DNA from: Nitzschia sp. pyKryTriq1
Taxonomy: Eukaryota; Bacillariophyta; Bacillariophyceae; Bacillariales; Bacillariaceae
Assembly: GCA_956465555.1 (NCBI GenBank)
Contig: OY101124.1
Location: 1,054,001 to 1,118,000, forward strand
Direction: 5' to 3'
Length of the DNA: 64,000 bases
Shown here: in pieces, positions 53,817 through 63,530 of the stretch
Position numbering within the stretch: position 1 is the first letter of the stretch
Layout of the letters: every line of letters begins with the position of its first letter
Made by a program: the position numbers and the translations under genes
The notes under the pieces: generated by a model
Seen by the model: only the letters and a program-made list of their open reading frames with translations
What the model was told of the DNA's origin: nothing
Databases searched by the model: none

Positions 53817-56800
53817 TTATTCATTCGATAGGGCGGTATCAATTGTGTGTGCCACGCTACCTTCACTTTCCCCAAGGTCCAGGCTTCCGTCATCGTCTTG
53901 TCGAGGCACTTTCTTCCCCCTCTCATCAAATGGTAGATCATCAGGTTTCTGCGGTGCTGTCGGTAGCCTTCTCCCGTGGTGACCGGTTCTTTGCATATCA
54001 CCAAAAAATTGAGAGACTTCCTCCTTTGACCCGCGACGTTTAGCAGATTTTTCTCGAGCCCTTTGAAGCCTTGATTTATTCTCTCGTCGGCTTGGAATGG
54101 AAAGTGGAACAGCGTTGTCTAATAACGTTCCACCGAGACTGACGGGTGGCTCTCCCTGGGCCACGGCCAGAATACTCGCATTCTCTGGTTCTTGGCTCGC
54201 GCCCTCGCTCTCAGAGGAACTTCCAGTTGAGGAGTACGAAAAAGATGACGACACGGACGAATTCGACAATGGTGCTAACTTGAAGGTCCTCCCGACACTC
54301 TCGGAAAAAGATGACTGATCGCCAGTAGTTCCCCCATCTTCGCTCGCCACTTCTGATGCACTGAAAGTGTCTAGGGCGTCGCCCGATTGATGTATATCCC
54401 ATTCGATAGTTGAAGTGGACTCTTCGTCCGGCTCTCCCTGATGGAAATCAAAAGGGTCTTCCCTAATATCATTTCTCTTGTCGTTTGTCGAGTGCTGTTT
54501 CCCGTCAGTAACTGGCTCTCTAGATTCAACTGTCGACTCCTTCGCTCTTCCTTCCTTGAGCTGATCCCGCGACTCGGCTGTAGGAGCTACGTGATCTTCT
54601 CCCTTTAGATTTCCTTGGACATCCCAGCTGACCATTTTCTTGGCCTTTCGCTGACTTCTGAACCCTGGACCTGGACTACGTTGGCGGTCTGAGATCTCAA
54701 CTTCCAACATGCTTTTGTCATTGTTGGCGTCAGCGGATTGACTAGTTGAGTCTAGATTCGATTCCAGTTTCATCGAAGTATTCGAAGTATTGGTCAAATC
54801 ATCCCAGCTCGTTAGGTTTCCCATTTGCCTCGAATCGGAGGTGTCCATCGATTTATTGTGGCTTTGATTTGGTGCGATGTATTCAGAATCTGGAATGACT
54901 GATGTGTGTGCTCCGGCTCCAAGCGCTGAGTGATGTGATGCGTTTGTAGCAACCGTTGCTGCGTCGATATCCCAATCACTTACTTTCCAAGATACTCGTT
55001 TTTTCTTCGTACTAACAATATCTTCGAAACTGGGAAGAACGTTTGCTGATGAGTCGTCGTCAATTTCCTCAGAGCAGGTATTGGACAAAGTGAGTAGCTC
55101 ATTCTGTAGGTCAGCTACGCCTTCTTCTGTGTCTTCGTTGAATTTCCTAGAGCTGTGGTCACTCGATTCGTCACTGGATTTTCCGAACAGAGTGTTTTTC
55201 ACATCGTCCAGCGATCTCTTGAGCTCAATTCTTTCTGCTTCGCCTTTTTGCAGCGCTTTCAAGAAGTCCGATTCGGATTTTTCCATCTTCTTGAGCAAGA
55301 CCTTGCTTTCGTCCTTTGCCTTTCGAAGCAGATCGTTCATTTTTCTTGCCTGAGCCTTGCTCTCGCGTCTTTCCATATTGAGTGCCTTCTCGAGATCGCT
55401 CTTGATGTCCTTCAGAGTTTTGGTTTCCTCGACATAATTCAGGTTCGCTCCAGCGACAATCTCTACTTGACTCTTCAGCCGAACGATTTCTTGCTCAGAC
55501 CGATCAAGTGCGTCGTTGTACATCGTCTTTGATCTGTCGAACTCTTGTTGATGGCGCCGGAGCTCACTCTCTAAGGCATGCACTTTGCTTCTCCATCTAT
55601 TGATTTCCGCGTTCGCAGCATCTAGTTTGTTCTGGTAATCGCGTTTGTCGTGCTGCGATTGTTGTGAGGCTAGCGTAAGCGATTCTCTCAGATTTTTTGC
55701 TTCCTCATTCAGTCTTTCAATTTCTCTCTTTGAATTATTTGCAACTTCTTCGAAGCGTCGGTGGGATTGTGCGAGTTCTCGACTATTTTCAGCGTGATTC
55801 TGTTCGGTGGTATCAAGCAACAGGTTCAAGCTTTCCACCCTTCGATTAAGTTGCTGCGCCGTTTCCCCTTCCAAAACTAACGTCTGCCTTGTATTCTCCA
55901 AGTCTTTCGACGCGCGAGACAGCTCATTACGATATTTCTCCAGGATGTAATTCAGATCTTGCACCCGATCCTCCAATTTTGATTTTTCGACCTGCACTTC
56001 TGCCAATTCAGATCTCAATGATTCATAATAGTAGTTTCTAAGCGCTGGCTCCATCTCGTTGCGGCTCTCTTTGTTGATGTTTGTATCATCACTGGACGAT
56101 AGATTGTGATCGGACGTCTCAAGCATTGACTTCACAGCCTCCACTTCTGCCTTGAGCCGATGGAATTCTGTTGGCTCATTCACTTCATTCTCAAGGGAGC
56201 CGATACTTTCGTTTTCGTTTTTCATGAATACGCCAAGCATTCGTTCTACAGTCTCAATATCAAGAATTGAATGCGTAGTGTCGTCTTCAGAGTCAACTGT
56301 CCAAGCTTCCTCAGATATTCGCTTTACGCGTTCGAGCTCACCCACTGCTTTGGTTCGATAATCGCGACACCTATCTAGTAGCTGGAGTGTACTTTCGAGC
56401 AGATCTGTAAGACGATCAATATCTCTACTTGTCGCTGACGTTTGAGACTGGTGGAAACCTTTTCTGTACTTTTGAAGTAGTGCACTTGTGTCTTCGATAC
56501 TCGATTTCAGCTGCACGTTTTCCGCTTCCATTGCAAGCAATACGTCAGTCTTCAGAGTCGTCAAACCTTCCTTTTTGATATCTCCAAGTAAAGACTCAAG
56601 GGACTCTATTTTCTCGTGCAGACTAGCATTTGCAGCCTCGACGGCATAGCAAAAACCATGTGATTCACTTTGATTCAATTCCCTCTTGTTCTTTTCATCT
56701 AGAGCTTTTCGCAATTTTGTATTTTGCTCCCCCAGTTTGTTGTTTTCTTCTTCGTATAGCTTCATACGGTCAATCAAAGACTTCTTTGCATTTTCTAAAG

Positions 56801-58562
56801 CTTCCAGCGTGTCAGCATAGCGTTCTCTTGACATGTTTAACGTCGGATCGGATTCCTTCAGCTTTGACTTGAGTTTGAGATTCATTTCCTCTGACTTTAG
56901 CAGCGTCTCGCGAAAGAGTTGTTTTGAGTCCTTCAAATCTCTTTTCGCCTCATCAGCATCGTGTTTGTAGCGATTGGCGAGTGTGGATAAATTTTGGCAC
57001 TTGCGATGTAGCTTGAAATTCTCATCCTCTACGCGTTTGATATCCGCTTGGAAGCGCTTGAGCTGTTCTACCTGGGTTTCATTTCCTTCCCAGACCTGAG
57101 CCATTTCCTCCTCGAACGATTCTATCCTTTTCTCCAGGGAATCTTTCTCCCCTACTAGTACCTCGATTCGATACGAGTACTTACTGATTTCTCTTCGCTT
57201 TTCCTCTTCGATTGCTTGTCGTACCTGATCAGCGTACGCCTCTTTGTCCTTCTTAGCGTCTCTCAAAAGCTGGTCTGATTCCTTGGTCCTCGCATCAAGT
57301 TTTTCAGTAAGCGTTTTAATTTCAGTTTGCATTTCTCGTGATGCCTGTTTTCGAACGAGTTCTCCATAAGCTTCCTTTTCCTTTTCTGCTCGCTCAAGAA
57401 GGCGATCAGTTTGTTTCGATAGGGCTTCGATCCGCCGCGTGAAATTCTGAACCTCGCGCTCTCTTTCCAGGGTCATTTGCTTTCTAATTTCAGAAGCATG
57501 TTCCCATTTTTCCTTCGCGGCCTCGTCTTTAACGCTTTGAATCTTCATTCTGTAATCGGTTTCAAGCTGTGCAAGACACATTTCGTGCTCCTGTTTCGCT
57601 TCATCTATCATCGAGTCATATCGAGTAAGCTCATATGTCAGTGCATGGACATCTTGCTGCAAAGCATGCGTTTCTGACGCCATTTTCTCCGCCCCGTCGA
57701 TTTTGGATTTCATGACGGCATTCTCTTTCACGATCTTTTTTATTTGCTCGCGAAGCGCTTTGAGTTCGGTTTCTCGTTCAGCTTTTAACTTGGCAGTGAG
57801 TTCCCTTGTAACTCTCTCTGTTACCTGTCTTGTCACTGTCATTCCAACTTCAAGCTTGATTTTCTCTTTTACATTGCCTTCTACCTCCCGGCGGATTAGG
57901 ATATCTTTTTGCTCCGCGATTTTCTTCGTTCGATTGAGCTCTTCCCGTAGCTTCGCTACCTCTTCCAGTAGATTGGCATTGCCTTCCGTGGCTTCGCGAA
58001 GTTGTTTTTGACAAGTTGGTAGCTGCTGACATTTCTCTTCTAGAGTCTTGTTTGCTTGTTTCAAGTCAGCGACGATCTTAAGTTGAGAAGCGAATTGTTC
58101 TTGAGTATTTTTAAGCTTTTCAGTTGCAACGCTTAAATCTTTCTTCACAAACTCGACTGCTTTCCGTAATCGCTGTTCTAACTCAGGTCGAGCTCGAGCT
58201 TCATCACGATCAAAAAGCTTCTGGTTGAGCCTTTCAATTTCCTGTCGCAATTCTTCCTCTTCGTCACAAAGTTCTTCATAGAGCTGTTGCACGCGCTGCA
58301 GTTCACTATCCTTCTGCTCAAGAGTTGATTCGAGGATTTTTGCTTTGCTATCGTATGTCTTGACAACATCCTGCGACTCCCATAGTTTTGATTGGGTTTG
58401 TTTGAGCATTTCCGAAACCTTCTCAACTTCATCGACCATCTCGGCGTAAGTCTCAGACGCATGATCACCCGCCCATGATGCCTCGTCCTGCTTTTCTTCT
58501 CTGTAGCCTTGGACTTTGTTGCGAGTAATACTCTCGTTAAAAAACAGTTGGTTCCACTCCAT
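53817..58562 (-). CDS. Giant coiled-coil protein (1581 aa)
   Basis: Single 4.7-kb exon, ATG 58562 (the frame is open upstream but has no earlier ATG). Residues 30 to about 1150 are almost unbroken heptad-type sequence rich in Glu, Lys, Leu, Gln and Arg, as in centrosomal, Golgi or cytoskeletal tethers. The tail of about 430 residues is Ser/Asp-rich and disordered, with two KK-R/M-VSW-x-V motifs (about residues 1187 and 1310) that fit the RVxF/W docking motif for protein phosphatase 1, and a basic block near the end (RAREKSAKRRGSKEEV). The N-terminal block (MLKQTQSKLWESQDVV) resembles that of the smaller coiled-coil gene at 61319-62230. The molecular role is unknown; general coiled-coil composition makes family assignment unreliable. 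Confidence 0.85.
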   Translation of the reverse strand: MEWNQLFFNESITRNKVQGYREEKQDEASWAGDHASETYAEMVDEVEKVSEMLKQTQSKLWESQDVVKTYDSKAKILESTLEQKDSELQRVQQLYEELCDEEEELRQEIERLNQKLFDRDEARARPELEQRLRKAVEFVKKDLSVATEKLKNTQEQFASQLKIVADLKQANKTLEEKCQQLPTCQKQLREATEGNANLLEEVAKLREELNRTKKIAEQKDILIRREVEGNVKEKIKLEVGMTVTRQVTERVTRELTAKLKAERETELKALREQIKKIVKENAVMKSKIDGAEKMASETHALQQDVHALTYELTRYDSMIDEAKQEHEMCLAQLETDYRMKIQSVKDEAAKEKWEHASEIRKQMTLEREREVQNFTRRIEALSKQTDRLLERAEKEKEAYGELVRKQASREMQTEIKTLTEKLDARTKESDQLLRDAKKDKEAYADQVRQAIEEEKRREISKYSYRIEVLVGEKDSLEKRIESFEEEMAQVWEGNETQVEQLKRFQADIKRVEDENFKLHRKCQNLSTLANRYKHDADEAKRDLKDSKQLFRETLLKSEEMNLKLKSKLKESDPTLNMSRERYADTLEALENAKKSLIDRMKLYEEENNKLGEQNTKLRKALDEKNKRELNQSESHGFCYAVEAANASLHEKIESLESLLGDIKKEGLTTLKTDVLLAMEAENVQLKSSIEDTSALLQKYRKGFHQSQTSATSRDIDRLTDLLESTLQLLDRCRDYRTKAVGELERVKRISEEAWTVDSEDDTTHSILDIETVERMLGVFMKNENESIGSLENEVNEPTEFHRLKAEVEAVKSMLETSDHNLSSSDDTNINKESRNEMEPALRNYYYESLRSELAEVQVEKSKLEDRVQDLNYILEKYRNELSRASKDLENTRQTLVLEGETAQQLNRRVESLNLLLDTTEQNHAENSRELAQSHRRFEEVANNSKREIERLNEEAKNLRESLTLASQQSQHDKRDYQNKLDAANAEINRWRSKVHALESELRRHQQEFDRSKTMYNDALDRSEQEIVRLKSQVEIVAGANLNYVEETKTLKDIKSDLEKALNMERRESKAQARKMNDLLRKAKDESKVLLKKMEKSESDFLKALQKGEAERIELKRSLDDVKNTLFGKSSDESSDHSSRKFNEDTEEGVADLQNELLTLSNTCSEEIDDDSSANVLPSFEDIVSTKKKRVSWKVSDWDIDAATVATNASHHSALGAGAHTSVIPDSEYIAPNQSHNKSMDTSDSRQMGNLTSWDDLTNTSNTSMKLESNLDSTSQSADANNDKSMLEVEISDRQRSPGPGFRSQRKAKKMVSWDVQGNLKGEDHVAPTAESRDQLKEGRAKESTVESREPVTDGKQHSTNDKRNDIREDPFDFHQGEPDEESTSTIEWDIHQSGDALDTFSASEVASEDGGTTGDQSSFSESVGRTFKLAPLSNSSVSSSFSYSSTGSSSESEGASQEPENASILAVAQGEPPVSLGGTLLDNAVPLSIPSRRENKSRLQRAREKSAKRRGSKEEVSQFFGDMQRTGHHGRRLPTAPQKPDDLPFDERGKKVPRQDDDGSLDLGESEGSVAHTIDTALSNE

Positions 58563-59701
58563 GGTTTCCTCCCTTATAAGAGCCAAAGTTGGCTGTCTCC
58601 CGCGAAAGATGCGATGCCAAACACGAAGTCGTGAGTATTACGGTAGACCTTGCATTCCTGCCGCCATTCTCGGAAGCAACCCAAAAGGAAAAGAGGTCGG
58701 TCGGCGGCAATAGTCGCTGAATTGAGGATTTTAGCGAGAACCTTAATTATTCGGAAAATAATGTTCTTCATTTTGTTTATGTTTATATATGAATCGGACG
58801 TACGCAAGACATGGATGAGCATAGTAATTGCAGCTCCGCGCGCCTGTCGGTCTTACCTTCCCCACAATAATTCGTACAGTAGTTAGTCAGCACTGGTACT
58901 GTACACGTGCGAGACGACGGACTCCTCGCTCGGCGGCGCTCAGCAGCTGGTGCAACCAGCTACAAAAGCACTGTGCGAATGTACCGTTACAAAGTACTGT
59001 ACTGGTGGTATCTGGTATACTCGCTATTCCACAAAATCATGTCACCTCATCAGACACTTGTTTTAGAAAGATGACGCAGATGAATTTCGACTATGATTTA
59101 CCGTCAGTCTCCTCGTGCGTTGTTTTACTTTGATTCCCAACATTCGAGCCCAAGATATCGACAGTTGATGCCTTTGAACATGAAGTCCCAATGTTGTTGG
59201 TCCCCACGGGGCCGAAATTGAAATTCTTAAACGAGGTGCAGCAACTCTAGGAGGTGCATTGCTTTCCTAGTTGATGCGGCTAGGTGCTGGTTACCCTTTT
59301 TGCATGATGTTGTCATTTCACTGCGACTTCAGTGGAATTCTTTTGTCCCATTGCATGCTGGGAATTAAACTTTCGCTTGCAGGGACTATATGTCCTTTGT
59401 GCACTGGTATCATTCTCCATGACCTCTCGTGCAGCCTACTCTACCAAGGGATAACTTCAACGTCTACTTTTACGATATTGATATTGTTGCTGATGTCCAA
59501 AGCATCAAGAAAAACGGGTGTGGTCGAAGTCATTCTCGTTCTATGATTGTGACAGCAGCCACCGAATCAAACAATGAAACAATATCTCTGACCGCCGAAA
59601 TAAGATTTCAAAAGACTTTGGAAACGGGTCAAAATAATAGTTACTACTTCGTCTTAATTCAATTAGAAATGAAAAGCACACGAATATGAAAGGCGCGAAA
59701 C
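58563..59701. other. Intergenic spacer
   Basis: About 1.1 kb upstream of the giant coiled-coil gene and downstream of the secreted-protein gene, which is transcribed in the same direction. A few GTAC words lie at 58880-58905 and 58985-59015. Short frames such as 59271-59546 have no domain. Confidence 0.4.
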
Positions 59702-60538
59702 TTAAACAAGTCCCACCATAGACAAAGAAAAGAAAAGTGCACCAGCGAAAGCAATCTCCTTGAAAGTTTGTGTTGTAGCACCACTCTCCTCGTCACCTAT
59801 TGTACTGTTAGATGACTTCAAAACATCCTCACAACCTGCCACAGAACTCAATGGAGCTTCGAATCCAAATCCCGAACAATCCGTATCGGGATTTGCCTCC
59901 ATCGCATCCTTCACTTGCTGAGCCAATGGTTCGCAACTAAGACTGACCGTAGTGCCGTCTGTGATTTCCATACAAATTCGAATGCGCAACGTAGATTCTT
60001 CCAAATTTTTATCAACGCGAACTTTGTCAAAGAGTGTTTCGCAGACCTGTGCCATTTCTTTGGCACCATCACCGCCGTCATTAAAATAAACTTTCATGGC
60101 GTTCCAACAGTCACTGGGACTGTCTACACAATTTTCAGCTTCTCCGGAAATATTAATTGTATCGATAATATCGATTTGATTCATATTGTCAGGATTTTGT
60201 TCAAAAAAGGCTCCTCCTTCTGAGGCCACGCCCAATCCCAATTTACTCATAGAGTTCTGCAAATCTCCAAAACGAAGGGAATTGACAAAGGAGTTGGCGC
60301 TGGCGCAAGACGAGCTAGGATCGATACCACTAATGGCGATATTGTATTCTTCCTTGCATTCAATGTTGGCGGCACTCCATTCGACGACTTGATCGTCGAT
60401 CTTGCCGTAAATAATGCAATCGGCAGCGTCGTTCCCATCAAACGTGCAAGCCTTACACTCTTGTGCCTTTGTGGTGGCAGGCGAAAGAGCGGACAAGAGA
60501 AAGAGGGAAAGAGATAGACGAGGAAGAAATAATATCAT
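59702..60538 (-). CDS. Secreted protein, possibly GPI-anchored (278 aa)
   Basis: Single exon. The N-terminus is a strong signal peptide (LPRLSLSLFLLSALSPATTKAQ, cleavage likely after Ala) followed by ECKACTF. The mature part has about twelve Cys, acidic patches and NxS/T sites (NISG, SNSTIG), so it is probably disulfide-bonded and glycosylated. The end has a small-residue/hydrophilic stretch (GDEESGATTQT) followed by a C-terminal hydrophobic segment with no basic tail (IAFAGALFFSLSMVGLV), the layout of a GPI-anchor signal. The family is unknown. A similar Cys-rich style is seen in the two paralogues at 6328 and 22362, but no clear homology. Confidence 0.82.
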   Translation of the reverse strand: MILFLPRLSLSLFLLSALSPATTKAQECKACTFDGNDAADCIIYGKIDDQVVEWSAANIECKEEYNIAISGIDPSSSCASANSFVNSLRFGDLQNSMSKLGLGVASEGGAFFEQNPDNMNQIDIIDTINISGEAENCVDSPSDCWNAMKVYFNDGGDGAKEMAQVCETLFDKVRVDKNLEESTLRIRICMEITDGTTVSLSCEPLAQQVKDAMEANPDTDCSGFGFEAPLSSVAGCEDVLKSSNSTIGDEESGATTQTFKEIAFAGALFFSLSMVGLV

Positions 60539-61318
60539 GATGAATGCAGATCAATCTATGCCGTTGATCAAGGGGAGTAGTCTAAATAGGAAAGTGCGTG
60601 GACTCGAACAATATTACGTAATGACTTTTATGACTTGGGAAGTTGGCGATACGATCTTTCATGTTCGTTGGATCATCTGCCGCTGCGAAAGGTGCTGGTT
60701 TGTGGCCTTTTGGGCATCGAACGCGAGCAATAATGAGACTTCCACGTGGTAATGGATCTCGTACAGTACAGTACAGTACAGTACAGTACAGTAATTTACA
60801 GTAGAGTGCCTTGTACGGCATAAAAGTACGGCGGACGGAACCGGTGTAAGTACAGTACCAGTACGTGTACTGTAGCGCAGGTCTTTAGCGGCCTCTACTA
60901 CCATTGTTAGAGTATTCGCATTGTAGAGTAGTATGTAGGACTACAAGTACGATACCTGGTACGCATTCATACTTTCCTTCGAGCCTCAACTCACAACAAC
61001 TGGAACAACCGCTGATTGTGGGCTCCAGGAGGAGGCTTTGCATAGATCATGGCAAACGCAGCGAGCACAACTAATCGGAAATGGGTTAACGAGTAATGTA
61101 CAACATAAGAAGTACGTGTACCGGTACGTATATCGTTCTCTGATACAAGAGACAGTAATGATACACCAGAGTAGATGAGTTCGAATATAACAATTAGCAC
61201 GTTCTATGCATGTTATCGTGGCTACCCTCTTCATACATCCTGCCAGACAAAGGCCAACAACAAAATAAAAACGATTTTCTCCAATGTCAGAAAGTAGAAA
61301 CCAGGAGGGAGGAGATCT
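60539..61318. other. Intergenic spacer with (GTACA)n
   Basis: It holds six to seven tandem GTACA units at 60761-60793 and further GTAC/ACCGGT words to 60880 and at 60950 and 61115-61130. No gene is supported. Confidence 0.5.
60761..60793. repeat. (GTACA)n microsatellite
   Basis: Tandem pentanucleotide in the promoter-side region of the secreted-protein gene. Each overlap contains the palindrome GTAC, so the array is also a dense run of TACAGTAC words. Confidence 0.95.
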
Positions 61319-62230
61319 CTATTCATCATCAAACGAGTCGTAGTCCTCCGGCCTTCGGCAGGCGAGGAATGGATTTGCAGTCGCAGGCAACTTGTCATGG
61401 AAAGAAACAAAGCCAAATTTCTTGGCACCAGGCCCAGCACCGCAATTGAGGTTCGGGATCAACTCACGAGCCAAACCATCCTCCAAATCCTCATCGAGAA
61501 AAGCCCTGGCGATGATATTTGTGTCTTGCTCATCGCGGTCTTCCGTTCCGCGAACATAATGCATGACGTTGCGCTCAAGTCGATCAATGAGACCTGGCTC
61601 GTAGTTAGACCTGGAGTTTTCCCGTTCTTCCAAGACTTTGTTCTTCAACTTGCGGATTTTGCTTTCCGCCCGCTGTTGCTTCTTTTTGTACTCGTGAAGT
61701 TCCTTTCGAGTCCTCTCCAAAGCATCGGACAACACCCTCTCGTTCTTTTGCGAATCCTTACTTTCCTTGTTTTCATCCTTGGCATTCTTGGCCGCGTTAC
61801 TTCGAAGCCTTTCATTCTCTTCTAGAAGCAAATCGCGTTCCTCCTTTACCAAAGCCAAAGTCTCAAGGTCCTCTTTGTTTTTGAGCTGATTGCGAGTAAA
61901 GACCTTCTTCATAAGCTCGAGCGATTCTCGAATTTTCGCCTCTTCTTCCAAACATCGGGTGTTGTCTTCTTGAATTTGCTTGACCTTTTTAGCGTCGTCC
62001 TTACGAGCAGCGACCAGTTCAGCGATGTGCATCTCCAGCTGTTGACTCTTCTTCTCCGAAATTCGAAGCTTATCTTGTGCTTCCCACAACGTGCCGCGAG
62101 TTTTGGTCAATTGCTCCGTGATACCTTCGATTTCGGCCAGAAGCTGTTCATGAAGCTGATCATGTTTAGTGGTGGCGGCGCATACAGATGAGGCCACCGC
62201 CTTGGAGGACGAGACACTGTGTGCTACCAT
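61319..62230 (-). CDS. Coiled-coil protein related at its N-terminus to the giant coiled-coil protein (303 aa)
   Basis: Single exon, ATG 62230. Residues 25-205 are continuous coiled coil. The block at about 33-110 (ITEQLTKTRGTLWEAQDKL, ending EEEAKIRESLEL) follows the same pattern as residues 45-125 of the giant coiled-coil protein (VSEMLKQTQSKLWESQDVV, ending EEELRQEIERL). Past residue 200 the protein changes to a shorter, partly ordered region (YEPGLIDRLERNVMHYVRGT, then ARAFLDEDLEDGLARELIPN and KKFGFVSFHDKL), which looks specific and conserved. Function unknown. The start codon is preceded by a tandem AATC run. Confidence 0.82.
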   Translation of the reverse strand: MVAHSVSSSKAVASSVCAATTKHDQLHEQLLAEIEGITEQLTKTRGTLWEAQDKLRISEKKSQQLEMHIAELVAARKDDAKKVKQIQEDNTRCLEEEAKIRESLELMKKVFTRNQLKNKEDLETLALVKEERDLLLEENERLRSNAAKNAKDENKESKDSQKNERVLSDALERTRKELHEYKKKQQRAESKIRKLKNKVLEERENSRSNYEPGLIDRLERNVMHYVRGTEDRDEQDTNIIARAFLDEDLEDGLARELIPNLNCGAGPGAKKFGFVSFHDKLPATANPFLACRRPEDYDSFDDE

Positions 62231-62233
62231 GGC

Positions 62234-62257
62234 CAATCAATCAATCAATCAATCAAT
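62234..62257. repeat. (AATC)n microsatellite in the 5' leader
   Basis: Five tandem AATC units directly upstream of the start codon of the smaller coiled-coil gene. Confidence 0.9.
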
Positions 62258-63530
62258 AGGATTGTTTTTCTGGGGATGAAGCGCTGCTTCAAAGAATCGT
62301 TGTGCTTTCGCAACAAAACAACAGAACTCTGCTTGTAGTAGTGGCGTGGCGAAGGACGTTCGTAGGTTTTGGGATTATGATGATGATGATTCAACGGATA
62401 CAGAACGTACACCAAGCGCATAGTAACCCTGCGATTTGGAGATTGGAACTGACGCGCTACCGTTGAATTATTGTACGATGCGCCATGGTAACAATTATTT
62501 TGACCATCTGTTGGAGAGATACCAAGTCTAAATCTGGCGAAATCGCTCTCCTTTGTGATTTTTTGTTAGAGCCAAGCATCCGTTGGAGCAGCGATTCACA
62601 TGCTTCCAGTACGTAGGCAGCATATAATGTAAATACGACGAGTAGAGTGCAATCAGTTTCTCTTGCTACCAGTCCTACTTTTCACCTCCCAATTAGAGCG
62701 AAAGTAAAGTCCTACTTCTGCGTACCGGTAATGCTATCTGAAAGGCTCAGACCACAGACGAGACGAAATTAGGCGTCATCGTCAATAAAACGACCAGACT
62801 TCGTAGTAAGACGCACCGCTCGCTAACAAAGATCGACTTGTTACTCTACTTGTGCGCTTGGTACCAGGTACCAGTACCTGGTACAGTACGGAGACCGGTA
62901 CCGTCTGCAGCAGGACCTACGTACCTGGTACCGTACACGTACGGTACCCTGTACTTCTACTTTGTGGAGTTTCCGACTCCTTCGAGCCAGTTGAATCTTG
63001 GTGAATTTGGTTCGTGTGAGTATCACGGCGGCACAGTATAAATAATTTTATTCAGTTATGAATACTTTATACAACCTGGGAAAGTTCAAATTCCCTGTAC
63101 AATCACGTAGCTTCCCTACTGGGGTTGACATACTCGCAGTACACACAACCAGAACGCCGACCCACCAATTCTGTGAGAAAAGATGGATACGACGGCTAAA
63201 ATTGGTGGGATAACCACGCCGCCCTCCGCGGCCATGGCGTTGCCGCCGTTTCCGCCTTGATAAGCATCGCAAGCGGTCAATGGTGGTAGCATTGCTTGGA
63301 GAGAGTACTGTAGTGCTGTTGTTGCTTCCTCTTTCGCATCTTGAAGAGAAGTATCCTCAGCGGATCACCAGTACTTGAAGCTGCATTGTGGGCTTGCTTG
63401 TCTCCTCTCCTCTCCTCTCCTCTCCAGTACCGGTACTGTCATAGTGCGTGGATCTCCGCTGCTCCGACCGAGCATTCGTTTGTCGTGTTAACTCCCGCGG
63501 TATACTGCCCCCATATACTTGCATTCAATA
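62258..63530. promoter_or_regulatory. Divergent spacer with a dense GTAC palindrome cluster and a TCTCC repeat
   Basis: Between 62858 and 62960 there are more than ten GTAC tetramers in alternating ACCGGTAC, GGTACC and CGTACG contexts. Five tandem TCTCC units lie at 63401-63425, followed by TACCGGTA, about 100 bp before the next start codon. No gene was seen. Confidence 0.5.
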
